Shown here: one piece after another, positions 23,658 through 33,669 of the stretch
Numbering within the stretch: the stretch's first letter is position 1
Layout: every line of letters starts with the position of its first letter
Origin: Hybos culiciformis
Lineage: Eukaryota; Arthropoda; Insecta; Diptera; Hybotidae
Direction of reading: 5' to 3'
Assembly: GCA_964007475.1 (NCBI GenBank)
Contig: CAXFZM010000303.1
Location: 151,001 to 215,000 of the forward strand
DNA: 64,000 nt
Made by a program: the position numbers and the translations under genes
Notes under the pieces: model-generated
Told to the model about the DNA's origin: nothing
Database searches by the model: none
The model's input: the letters and a program-made list of their open reading frames with translations, nothing else

Positions 23658-23861
23658 AAAAAAACAAAAACTTACTTTTTTTTTTCTATTTTTCTATGTT
23701 TTTTCTTCCGTGTTTGCACCGATCTTTACAGGTCATAAATCAAGAATAGACTGAGAGATTTTGATTTGATATGATGTCCAAAGAGATGATCAATTGCTTA
23801 GGAACGTCACAACAGCGTAAATCCGTTTTACCCGCCTATGCCGTTTTAGCCAACTTACCCC

Positions 23862-24371
23862 TACAAATATTATAAAAAAGTTGAAAAAAGAAATTGGAGA
23901 CAAAAATAATGCGTCTATTAAATTTATTAGACAATTACTGCCAATAAGTAACTGTTGAATGAGGTAATTTTTTGATATTAAATTATAATATTTATTTGAA
24001 ACATTTAATCTATTTTTAAAGGTAATTTCTTGTGAACCTGGTAGAAATAAAGTGGCTGGTATGGATATCGATAAGAAGCAGGTAAAAATGACTTTTTTTT
24101 GGAATTAATTACATTTTTATTTAAAAAAATGCTATTTTTAGCTTCGAATTTCTGACAAACAACGTGTTAATGTGTGGGACATTCTGGAAAGACATAAAAA
24201 TCCTCACCACTATCTTGGGCTTGGTTTGTTGCAGTAAAATTAGAGCGAAAACCATTAACATATGAAGAATCTTATCGTTTATTAAAACATCATGCTCATA
24301 GTTTAGTTAAGCCAAGTAGCTATTATCATGAACCATTACCATTGCCACCTGAAGATTTGTACTATTCGTAA
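23862..24371 (+). pseudogene. MED12: MED12 copy, third block
   Basis: The frame resumes exactly after the TA duplication with TNIIKKLKKEIGDKNNASIK and LLPISN. It then has a short intron-like gap to about 24021 (VISCEPGRNKVAGMDIDKKQ), another to about 24141 (RISDKQRVNVWDILERHKNP), a one-base frame change, and KLERKPLTYEESYRLLKHHA followed by the very conserved EPLPLPPED. It ends at a stop at 24371. The family continues for hundreds of residues beyond this point, so the copy is 3' truncated here. Confidence 0.88.
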
Positions 24372-26313
24372 AAACTAAAATTATATGGTACTATTATTAA
24401 TATGTTTTCTTAAGATTTTTTTTTTATTTTTTGTCTTTTTTTTATTAAGATGTCTGCAGTTTTTTTTGCTCAAGTTTTTTTTGCTGAGCCAGTCGGCATA
24501 CTTATCTATAATGATCAATACAAATTTTAAAGATTTGAATTTGTTGTTTTAAATATTAATTGCATTGAAGAAGCTTTAAACTAAAATTGTAGGTATGGGC
24601 TTACCTATCTATTAATTTAACTCCCAATTAGTTATATAGACTTACTTAAACATTCCTACCTACCTACCTATAATATAAAACTTGGAAAGAAGAACAAGAA
24701 TAGCAATCCTTGATTTTTATCTATTGTAAGTGATTTTATACGTATTTTCAAAATTATGTTACAAAATAAAATAACTAAGACGACCTGGTAAACAAACATG
24801 CCTATTTTTTTTAATTTATCAAATTTTTTTTATTTTCAGATCAAACAACAACAGGAGCACTCACCATTAACAAAATATCGATAAGTTTAGGATGATTATT
24901 TCTAAACCATTTGAAAGTACGTTCCTTTTTTAATACAGGTATATATATTTTCACTTTTTTTCGACAAATATTTTTAGTTACGACAATATTGTTCTGTGAT
25001 GAAATGTGCAAAATTTGAAACAAAAAAATTCATGACGTCAATGGCTGTAGTTGGAAAATTGAATCTGTAGACAATTTATGCCCAAAATATTACTTATTGG
25101 TTACCAGTGAAAATGTTATTGATTTTTTTAAAGCTATTTATTCGGGAAATTGTTTACATGAAACAATGAAACTAAATTTTGATCCTTATTAATTTAATTA
25201 TAATACTTTTATAATAAATCATTGTTATTTTCACTATTATTGTAAGTTTTTATTATTATTTATTAAATTTATAAGAAAACAAGATGATCAAGAAAACACA
25301 TTCGGAATGCATTAAAATACCTTATTGAAAAAAATACCATTAAAAGAAACACAATTTGTAAATATTCGTTTAGATATTTCCTTAGAGGATTGCACAAAAG
25401 ATTATGAAAAAGAGTATTTATCCTCCTATTCACAAGCAAAAAATTACATTAAGATTTGGATCTATTTATTTATTTAATACAAACAGGCATGTTTTAATTA
25501 AGAAGTATTTATTTGAAACGAGTTTGACGATCTATCAATTCGGTACATAAAATTTTCTAATCTAGCTTTTAGGAACGTATAGTACCTAATTAAATTAAAT
25601 TGAACGTAATTATTACCTAAAACCGAGTTGTATTGCTTAATTCTTCTTTAAAACAAGGGTGACTGAGAATAGAATCTAAGTGACAGAGAATTGAATTTGG
25701 GTAGCTGAGAATAGGAGCAAATGGGTTTTTTTCTTTGTTCTACGATTTAAAAAAAAATAAATAAATTGTGAATTTATGTAGAAAAATCTCCGAAAAATCC
25801 AAAAATCATAACTTTATAGTGCTAAATGCTAATATTCTATATTTTTTGTTCGTTCAAAATTAAAAATAAGATAGGTGGCTGAAAATTGGGTACTTTACCC
25901 TACTATGTATACGGTAAGTATATTTATCCTTTTAAAAAAAAGGCAGTTTTTTTGCAAATATCTCGAAAACTGCGTTTTTCATAATTTTTGGGATTGGACC
26001 AACCAATGGTGACCATGATTCCAACTTTTAATTACATATTCAACAATCCCAAAATTTGTTCGATACAATAATTAAAAAAAATCTTCAAAAAAAAATAAGA
26101 AATTTCATACCACTTAATTAAATAATTTTTTTTATTTATTAAATTTTCTTTAACATATAAATTTTTTATTTTAATTAAAGTCCAAATGCTCCGGAACAGG
26201 GGCCTGAAAAAAAAATATGTATTTATTATTATAGGTACATACAGGTGAGTTATATCATTATATTATTCTATTTAATTATTTTTATCTTTTGTGAAAAATA
26301 ACCAAAAACTTAC
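24372..26313. other. AT-rich spacer with short coding-like remnants
   Basis: No recognisable gene. Two stop-free stretches look coding-like: about 25027-25191 (contains CSWKIESVDNLCPKYYLLVT) and about 25330-25480 (contains LKETQFVNIRLDISLEDC). I recognise neither. TACC runs occur at 24657-24673. The stretch from 26160 to 26200 is the probable 3' end of the gene on the minus strand at 26.3-26.7 kb. Confidence 0.35.
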
Positions 26314-26724
26314 TTAATAATAATATGCGGTACGCCCATTATATCCGCGTCCTCGATAGCCGCGTCCGCGATAGCCGCGTCCGCGGCCACGTACGCGATC
26401 TTCCGGAGCGCCATAATAATAATCGGTCTGTTGTATCGGCCGATTTTGCTGACGTTGTTGCTGCAGTCTTTGTCTGCTGTCTGCGATCTGTTTCTGCAGC
26501 TGCTTGAGGCTCCCCTCAAGAGAAACCTTTTTCTCCGTTTTCTTGCGGTAATCCTCAAGCAACTTCAGTTCCGCCTCTTTCGATTTTAATTCTGCTGCTG
26601 CTGCTTCTACTTCTTCTTCTTTAATCTTCATCTCCACTTCCCTTAAGGCTAGCTCCTCTTCTTTTGCTTTTGCCCTCTCTGCCCGCTCTTGCTCAAGGAG
26701 TCTTTTTTCTCTGTTTGTAGCCAT
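26314..26724 (-). CDS. Small coiled-coil protein with RG/RGY-rich tail
   Basis: A 136-codon frame is much richer in G and C than its surroundings. Residues about 1-60 are Glu/Lys/Ala-rich with heptad spacing (a coiled coil, starting MATNREKRLLEQERAERAKA), about 60-95 are Gln/Arg-rich, and about 105-136 form an RGRG/YRGRGYRGRG tail ending TAYYY, an RG-type RNA-binding or phase-separating tail. The ATG follows directly after a TTTATATCAG acceptor, suggesting a 5'UTR intron. The stop TAA is followed at once by a GTAAGT donor, with an acceptor TTTTTTTTTCAG near 26203 and an AATAAA-type signal beyond, suggesting a 3'UTR intron. These features support a real expressed gene. I cannot assign a family. 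It is the only intact-looking gene here not tied to a transposon. Confidence 0.6.
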   Translation of the reverse strand: MATNREKRLLEQERAERAKAKEEELALREVEMKIKEEEVEAAAAELKSKEAELKLLEDYRKKTEKKVSLEGSLKQLQKQIADSRQRLQQQRQQNRPIQQTDYYYGAPEDRVRGRGRGYRGRGYRGRGYNGRTAYYY

Positions 26725-27527
26725 CTGATATAAAGAAAAGAAAATTTTTATATTTATTTTAGCAAGAGTTAATTAGTTTCCTAACTCAGTAATTCTTTCG
26801 TCGGTTTTCTAGTTCAGCTTGCTCGTGGTGTAAGAAAGAAGATAATAAAGTTTAGATAACTTTGTCCTAGTTTAAAAACAATTTTTTTTATCCAACAAAA
26901 AAAAGATAAACGCTCAAATCTACCTTTCCAAAAATTTTGTGGGTAAGTATATTCAGAGTAAACATATTTCTATAGTAGAGTAACAAGGAATAACGAAAAT
27001 TTCTATGCAAAAAAAAAAAAAAAATTCACCTCCCTCTTAAAAGGTGGTCTTTCTGATTCCTTTTACTTAAGTTTTTTTCGAAGGTTTTTTAAAATCCAAA
27101 ATTAAGTACTTTTTTAAGAACAAAGTGAGTTCATTTCGTTTTATTTTCGACTTAAAACTATTTTCTTATTTTTAAAATTTTTGAAAACCGTAAAATTACT
27201 TATATTTTACAATTTTTTTAATTTTTTGTAAAGACAAAAAATTATTATAGTCACCTGGTTCTTTTATAAAATAAATGCATTGTTTACATTTATTTGGCCT
27301 TAAGCGCGTCATAGTTTCCCTTAAATACTCAATACTAATAAATAAAAGTCATATGATTTTTGTTTTGCTTTAATTTTTCGATTTTAGGGATGTGAGATTT
27401 ATTTTAAAAGCTTAAAACTAATTTGAATTTCAACCGCTAGTGATTTAAATGTGACAAATTAAAATAATAATTAATATTAACTTTAACCAATTTTTTTTGA
27501 AAAAAAAACATGAAAAAAAATTAAAAA
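26725..27527. other. Spacer
   Basis: AT-rich. The first ~110 bp is presumably 5' sequence of the minus-strand gene (a splice acceptor directly before its ATG, moderately GC-rich DNA at 26780-26830). Nothing else was recognised. Confidence 0.4.
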
Positions 27528-27880
27528 GTGAAAAATGGGAAAAAAATAAATGCTATTTTCGTAAATTTTAAACAGTTTCAAAAATGTAAATTAACAGTTC
27601 CTCCTCAAAACTTTCTTAATTATATTAAAATATTGCAGGATAAGTTTTCTGAAAATTTCGATTTACATGTAACAGAAAATAATTTAGTAAGTAAATTAGC
27701 TTCCCTTCTTACAAACGTTGAATGTAATTTCAAATGTTGTGAAAATTTCAATACAATTTATTTGATTAATTTTTTCATACGTGTACGCATATATTTCATT
27801 TAAAATTTTTTTATAAAAATGTAAAAATTAGAAGAAATAGAAATAAAATGTTCTCTGTGATGAGTTTATAAAATTAAAAG
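27528..27880 (+). pseudogene. C-terminal tail of a P-element/THAP9-like transposase, remnant
   Basis: A frame of about 90 codons ends in a block resembling the C-terminal end of insect P-like transposases: C-x-F-x-C-C near NVECNFKCCENF, then INFFIRVRIYF. After a one-base shift it continues LKFFYKNVKIRRNRNKMF to a stop near 27870. Only the tail is present and no terminal repeats were seen. The call rests on pattern memory of the family's end and is tentative. Confidence 0.4.
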
Positions 27881-29729
27881 TCTTGTTTTATTTCGTAACT
27901 TTTAAAAAAGCAACCATCCCATCCCTGATCATTTTTATTCAACACAATGATAGATTTTGAGTAAAAAAAAACATAGATTTTTTGGCGGGAGGAAATATAT
28001 TTTCTATGGCAGATACTTTACTTTATAAAATAGGTGTACAATGGTATATTGTTTTATTTCCGAAATTAACTTCCACAGAGGACGGCTCCAAATTTGGACA
28101 CTACACTGAACTTTTAAACTAAAAACTGTTTCTCCAACCGCATTTTTCCTGGAAATTTAAAAATTCTTATAAAAAAAAAATAGACTTACCTATAAATACA
28201 CAATGTAAATTTTAAAGAAAACTGGAATTTTTAACTTTTTTTTAATTTCTTTTTTAAAAAGTGAACCGAATTGGACGAGTTTTGAAATTTAAATGAAATA
28301 ATTAATAGTTCAACTCTATGCAAAAAAATACCTACACACGGAAAAAATATGAAACAAAATTAAAAATTCAACACTACGCACTGTGTCCAGATGCAAAACA
28401 TCTTAAACTTAAATTAAAATAAAATCATTCATAAAAAAATTTCATATGAAGTTTTGAGAAAAAAAAACTATTTTCCAAAATCTATTGTCTTAATTCTTTT
28501 TTGAAGCGTCTCAAAAATGTTCGAGTGATTCTATTTGAAAGGTAATTGAACGTAGATAATCTTAGCACCTCAACTTTTGTAGCCACTTTGTTGACGGAAA
28601 GTAACAAACTCGTCTTTGGAAATAAATCATAAAAATATTGAACCAAAGAAATAAAAATCATATGAGCTACTATATATTTAAAATTCTAATCAGAAATATT
28701 AAAAAAGTGAAATGTAACGAATATATGAAAAAAGTTTTAGTATGGCACACTTAATTTTTAGAATTTACTACTTAGGCACAATCATTGAAAAGTTTGGCTA
28801 CCACTGACTTGATTTTAATTTACTATTATACCAAAATTTTTAACTTCTTCTGGTGACAAGACCCCAAATAGGGAAAATATAGCAATTGAGGGAAAGGGAA
28901 ATTGTGTGGTGAAAACAAAAAAAGTTTTAAAACTAACCAAATTTTTTTTAAAACTTTAAAAAAAAATTGCAAAGTAATTTTATTTTAAAAGAAAAATTAA
29001 ATTGGAAAGTAATTTTATTTAAAAAGAAAAAATATAAAAAAATAAAATTTGAAGTGAAATAAAATATATCAGGTACGTGTGTATGTTATAATTAAAAAAA
29101 AATATAGAAATATAAATATCTTAATCATTGAACCTTTGGACTTATTTGATTAGGCTTTTGGCCTAAAATAGCTCAAATTATGCACGACTACTTAATCTAA
29201 CTATCGGTTATTTTTAGTCTATGATATGATAATGATTGTCGGTAGTTTACTTTTTACATTCTTCGGTTTCATTTTTTGTTTCGGCTACAGAACCTAATTT
29301 GTCCGGTCACAATTCATACAATTTTCGGTCATAATTTATCTAAAAATTAACATTTTTCAATAGAAATTGTGACCATTTTCTACATAAATTTTGGGTAATA
29401 TTTCGATCGAAATTGAGTCCAAATTCTAGTTGGGTAACAATTTTACACAATTTCCATATTCGAGGAGGTTGAAAATTCCGGAAATCAAAAATCCGAGAAA
29501 AATTTGGAAAAAAAGCTAAAAACTTCCTTTTTCGCAACATAGCCTACAGGTACGAGTGCCAAATTGTGTTCGCGCCTCCTTTTTACTAACTAAGTCTATG
29601 ACCACGAGGGCAAAAAAAAAAGTTTTGTTCGAATAGGGCTTCCAGACGTCTTCTTTTCTGGGGATTTAGATTATTATATTTTTATGATTATTTTCTTATG
29701 ATTATTTTCTAATTTTTCAGAATATTAAA
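27881..29729. other. AT-rich spacer
   Basis: No gene or repeat boundary could be supported. The only feature is long A/T runs. The left end of the transposon that begins to be readable at 29730 must lie somewhere here. Confidence 0.4.
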
Positions 29730-30862
29730 ATGGAAAGTTATTTCGAAAATAATTATAAGTATACCTATAGGCCAAAAGTCATTGCTCTTAATGATTTTAA
29801 GGTGGCTACTGATTATTTCAATTTGAAAGAAAATGATTTCGAGAGAAAAAATAATGAGTCATATGAAAGACTCTCAAAACTATTTAAAATACAAAATTCA
29901 GCCAAAAATAGGAACCGATTTTACAGCCTTTACAAACATTCAAAAAAAGGTAAACGAAGTAAACGATTTTGAATTAGAAAGTTTCGATTTAGATTTTGAA
30001 AAAAGAAAAATAAATGAAAGAAATTTAATTGAAAAAGAGAATATGAAAAAAATTTTAAAAATAAAAAAAAAATCGAAGTAAATGATTATGATTTCGAAAG
30101 TTTCGAATTAGATTTTGAAAAAAAAGTAAATGATAGAAATTTAATTGAAAAAGAACATGAAAAATATTTTAAAATTAAAAAAAAAATTGAAGTAAATGAT
30201 ATTGAATTCGAAAATTTAGATTTTGAAAAAAAAAAGAAGAAATTAAAGAAATTTAATTGAAAAAGAGGAACATGAAAAATATTTTAAAATTAAAAAAAAA
30301 AATGAAGTAAATGATATTGAATTCGAAAATTTAGATATAGATTTTGAAAAAAGAAAAATAAATGAATATACTAATAAAAACGAAAATAATTTATTGAAAA
30401 AAAAAAAATGAAGATTACGAAAATTATTCAAAAATTGAGGAAATAGAAAATCAAGCTAATAGTTTCAGCTTAGATTCTATTAACATTCCAGATTCTAAAG
30501 TTCACAAAGTAGAAAAATATCTTTCTTTAAAAATTATTTATAATAAAAACGAAAGACCAAATGTAGAAATAAAATTCGAACCTGCCCTTATTGTAAGACC
30601 TGTACGTTCTTTCGGGGGTTTATTTCACAAAATAGGCGGATTTGTTATTTTGGATCTTGAATTGCAATTAATTGCAGAGAAAGATATTGATTGTACCTTC
30701 TCTGAGAAAATAAAATTTATAATTAAAAGGAATTTTACAAAATTTAACAATGTGTGTATTTTAAATTTTAAAGGACTCAATAAAACTAAAATCGGGTGTA
30801 TGTTGTATGGTTTTTGTTCCCATTATAATAAGTTTTTAATATTCCTTGATTTAAAAAAGTAA
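29730..30862 (+). pseudogene. N-terminal part of the ULP1-bearing transposon's protein, with coding repeats
   Basis: The first frame opens MESYFENNYKYTYRP at 29730 and shifts near 29940. From there to about 30440 a unit of roughly 100 bp recurs three to four times with different frame damage. Each unit encodes a variant of FELESFDLDFEKRKINERNL followed by IEKExxKYFKIKKK. From about 30402 to 30862 a clean frame follows, containing VEKYLSLKIIYNKNERPNVE, VRPVRSFGGLFHK and NKTKIGCMLYGFCSHYNKFL. I recognise no named domain; the last part may be a zinc-dependent fold preceding the transposase core. Charge-rich repeats suggest a coiled coil or flexible linker. Confidence 0.5.
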
Positions 30863-31639
30863 AAATATTCAGAAATTCAAAAGAGCCTACCCATGGAATA
30901 AGTGTAAGCTCCACAGAAAAAAATGTACTAAGACTCACTTCACAAGTCAGAGGCCTTGAAAGGCTTTTAATGAAATATGACCTGCGTAGCTACAACTCAT
31001 ATAATTATTTGAATGAGCAAACAAATCGAACTGCAAGGGAATCTTCAAGGAATAAAGAGTAAACACGTAATAAGAAAAGTGAATCAAGAAAGAAAGGCAG
31101 AGCTTGATTGCGGACGATTTTTTCTATCTTTTGGAAATATGGTTTTATACAAAAAGTACAGGACCCGTTTGGAGTCTATGTATTTGACGAAAGAATAATT
31201 AAAAAAAATTTTGAATTTAGAACAGAAAATATTTTGTATATAGATGTGACAGGTAATGTTATACGAGCGCCAAAAGAAACCCAAAAACGAAATTTGTTCT
31301 ACACGTCGGTTATGAGAATAAGAAACAACAAAATACTACCCCCGTGTAGTATGATTAGTAGTGAGCACGACTCTAAGGCAATTGGGTGCTTCTTACACGG
31401 AAAGAATTAATTAAGCATAACTGACATAAATCAAGCATAAACCCTATCGGTTTAGCGCCTAGTAAAAAACTGCATAAAACATGCTCTAAATTACTTGATA
31501 TAAGTATTTTAAAATATCACAAATTTTAGTATAAAATAATTTGTTTTAAATAAATTATTTCTTAATTTATCTATTTGCAATGCTAATTTCAAGAAAATTC
31601 TGTAATGATTTTACATAAGAAAATAAAATACAATTTTTT

Positions 31640-31745
31640 TTATTTTATTTTTTTTTTTTGTTTTATTTTTTTTAATATTTTTTTATTTAATTTTTTTTAA
31701 ATTTTTTTTTTTATTTATTTTTTTTATTTATTTTTTTTATTTTTA
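31640..31745. repeat. T-rich low-complexity tract
   Basis: Almost pure T with interspersed A/TTATT. Read on the minus strand it is an A-rich tail following the SINE body. Confidence 0.6.
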
Positions 31746-31772
31746 TTAAATTCTATAATTTTATTTCTTATG

Positions 31773-31893
31773 CCTTCTTTGGGATTCGAACCTGCGTCCT
31801 TAGCATTGCAATTCGTCAACACTACCACTCAGCTACGGTATTGAAATTTGAAAAGTATATAAAATAGAAAATATAAATTTGGTATACACATGT
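31773..31893 (-). mobile_element. tRNA-derived SINE, copy 1
   Basis: On the minus strand the segment 31840-31773 has an A box (TAGCTGAGTGGTAGTG) and a perfect B box (GGTTCGAATCC) at tRNA spacing, the internal Pol III promoter. It is not a functional tRNA: the acceptor stem does not pair cleanly and no proper anticodon arm is evident. Sequence upstream (to about 31893) matches the second copy (AAAATAGAAAATATAAATT), and the downstream side is a long A-rich tract on the minus strand, as in a SINE tail. Confidence 0.7.
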
Positions 31894-32344
31894 TCTGACT
31901 GTGACTTTAGAAATTATTTTCTGTATTTAAGCAAACGTTTTCTTATTTTAACTTGCAATTTTTTCAATAAAATTAAGAAAATCGTACTTATATTATTAAA
32001 AAAATTTTTGGATCCATTTCAGAAAAATATGCTTAAATTACTGAATATTTTAGTAAATACACACGTATTAAAACATATTTTAACTATTTTAATATTTTCT
32101 AAGATTAAGAAAAGCGAATATACATTTGTAGTAAAAAAATTCTTTCCCTGTAGCAGATGTAAGAAATACTCTGCAAAAAGTAAAATGTTTAAAAAAAATT
32201 AAGGATGTGGTTACTGATTTCAGTTATGCTACTGTCAATGCAATTTTAAGAGAGTGGAATTTTATGGAAAATGCACATAGTGACCACCCTCAATGTGTGG
32301 AAATATATCTTAAAAAATGTTTTGATTTCCACACAGAGAAATTT

Positions 32345-32600
32345 GTGTAATCAAATCGATTATTAGTTCAAATGAAATTTATTAAATGTAATGAAATTCA
32401 AAATTAATCGATTTCATTACAATCGTGGTGAATATATTTTTTTTTTAATGAAAATTATTATTTTGTAATTATTTTCACAAATATTTAATGAAAAAATACC
32501 TTAATTGATTTCACAACAATGTAATGAAATTTTTCATTGCATAGAAGAAATTATTTTTATTACAAATATGTAATGAATTTCATTAAAATTAAAGTCATTG
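32345..32600. repeat. Left subterminal repeats of the CACTA-like element
   Basis: Several copies of AATGAAATTCA/ATGAATTTCATT and ATCGATTTCATTACA words in both orientations. They match the larger array at the right end and are probable transposase-binding sites. Confidence 0.65.
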
Positions 32601-32764
32601 AAAAAGAAGCAGGGAAGTATAAATTTAGAAGGGCAACAATTCGAATAATTTTAAAATTTACACTATCATTAAAAATTTTTGTTTCTCTTTTACTTACAAT
32701 TCCTTACGAATCTTCTGATAAATTTTTCTGCCTAGTTACTTTATAAAAAGAAAAAAATCTTTTT

Positions 32765-32937
32765 ATACTTCTCCCGAAAAAGTTTCACATGTTTACTGTA
32801 TTTTATTTGATTACTGTATTTTATTTGTTTACTGTATTTTATTTATTTTTGACATTAAATTATGAAAACAAAATACATGTTGAATATTTTTATTGAAATT
32901 AGTTTTATTCCAAAAAAATTTCGGGAGCAGCACTTAT
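32765..32937. mobile_element. Short MITE with CTCCCGAAAAAGTTT-type inverted ends
   Basis: The left end reads TCTCCCGAAAAAGTTTCACAT; the right end (complement) is GCTCCCGAAATTTTTTTGG. The interior repeats TTTACTGTATTTTATTTG three times and has TTTGACATTAAATTATGAAA. Related copies lie at 34380-34580 and, more diverged, at about 23045-23320 (CCCGAAAAGTTT, TAATGTCAAAAATAAATTA, TTCCAAAAACTTTTT). Confidence 0.6.
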
Positions 32938-32956
32938 TTGATTTTTTTTATTTTAA

Positions 32957-33522
32957 TGCTAGAGATAGAGTCGACGTAATTCACGCGCGTATGCGCGCGT
33001 AAAAAAAATAAAAAAAACCTGTTTTTTTTACCTGTTATGCTCAACGCCGTTCACATGCGAAAAACAAAAGAGAAAAAGAGAAAAATTAAATTAGAAAAAT
33101 AAAATGGATTCTGTTTGTAATATTTTTATAATGCTTTTTAATTTATTTATAATTAATAAAACATAAAAAATTTTAATAAATTTGCAATAAATAATTATTT
33201 AATTTTTATTTTTGAATATAATTATATTTATGAACTTTTTTATTTTATTAAATAATTATTTGTTTGTAAAAATTTTTTTTTTCTATATACAACAAAATAA
33301 ACAACAATTTTTTTTCTAATTACAACAAAATAAACAACACAATTATAAACAAATGATTTCCACAATGTACGGCGTAAAATACCGGAAGTTAAAATATTTC
33401 AACTTTTACGCGCGTAAGCTACGTTTTACGTCGTTGCGTATAGCCGGTCTCATACATTTTCATACAATTTGATTTTTTACGTGCGTACACGCGCGTGAAT
33501 TACGTCGACTCTATCTCTAGCA
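32957..33522. mobile_element. Harbinger-type MITE, 566 bp, TAA duplication
   Basis: Inverted ends of about 40 bp begin TGCTAGAGATAGAGTCGACG on both sides and continue TAATTCACGCGCGT. TAA is present at 32954-32956 and 33523-33525. A 3-bp TAA duplication fits PIF/Harbinger. The ends are CG-rich (ACGCGCGT...GCGCGCGTAAAA), unlike the AT-rich interior. No coding capacity. Confidence 0.8.
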
Positions 33523-33669
33523 TAATGATTTTATCGACGATTTTTTTATTTTTCTTACTTTCACTTAATACTCACTTATAGAAAACAATGTAACATCGGC
33601 GTGCAAAAGAAAAAAACTAAAACAAAACAAAAGAAAGAAGTAACAAAAAAAAAATGTAATATGTATTTT

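Larger units (their letters stand above)
17784..23861. mobile_element. TA-flanked, pogo/Tc1-mariner-like non-autonomous element, 6.1 kb
   Basis: The inverted ends are GGGGAAAGTAGCCTAAAACG on the left and GGGGTAAGTTGGCTAAAACG on the right (complement), both continuing GCATA. TA lies at 17782-17783 and 23862-23863. Removing the element and one TA rejoins MED12 exactly in frame: GTT TA / TA CAA ATT becomes VYTNIIKKLKKEIGDKNN. No mariner or pogo transposase was found. Internal sequence near both ends repeats ACGG/CCGTTTT words. The element was enlarged by a complete hAT at 18800-22438, and also contains a pair of 0.3-kb direct repeats. Confidence 0.87.
7320..24371 (+). pseudogene. MED12: MED12 (Mediator kinase-module subunit), intron-containing broken copy, split by two transposons
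   Basis: Blocks matching the middle of animal MED12 occur in correct order on one strand: LVHLFSELIRHDVFS, CAATVLEMLNSFALGN, SSAERCILANLHHLYS, AELTACCNSLSVEWL, KQICSQEW, LVLTCLKGQD, LLTSLNSQLTQF, ALQLRFSLIGAMF and EPLPLPPED. MED12 bridges Cyclin C/CDK8 to Mediator. The N-terminal region and the glutamine-rich C-terminal part are missing, and stops and frameshifts occur in every block. Introns with plausible GT/AG borders remain (for example 8710-8769, where E-G-L is restored in phase), so this is a segmental or decayed copy and not a retrocopy. Two transposons sit inside coding sequence. A functional copy must exist elsewhere. Confidence 0.88.
30866..32329 (+). pseudogene. MULE-like DDE transposase core, first half, broken
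   Basis: A frame from about 30874 gives VLRLTSQVRGLERLLMKYDL and NYLNEQTNRTARESSRN, ending in a stop near 31068. Shifted frames give RNKKSESRKKGRAEL and, to 31409, DPFGVYVFDERI, ILYIDVTGNVIRAPKETQKR (candidate first catalytic Asp) and PPCSMISSEHDSKAIGCFLH. About 740 bp of SINE-bearing, non-homologous sequence follows. At 32200 the protein resumes with KDVVTDFSYATVNAILREWN (candidate second Asp) and runs to 32329, where the CACTA-like element interrupts. Asp positions in IDxTG and TDFS contexts fit the MULE/hAT/CMC group of transposases. No close named family came to mind. Confidence 0.55.

Noticed and set aside
24841..25023. Minus-strand frame of 60 codons
   Set aside because: No homology or splice context was seen and codon content is as expected by chance in AT-rich DNA.
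31773..31840. A functional tRNA gene on the minus strand
   Set aside because: A and B boxes are good, but the acceptor and anticodon stems do not pair and a second similar copy exists in a MITE, so it is a SINE.
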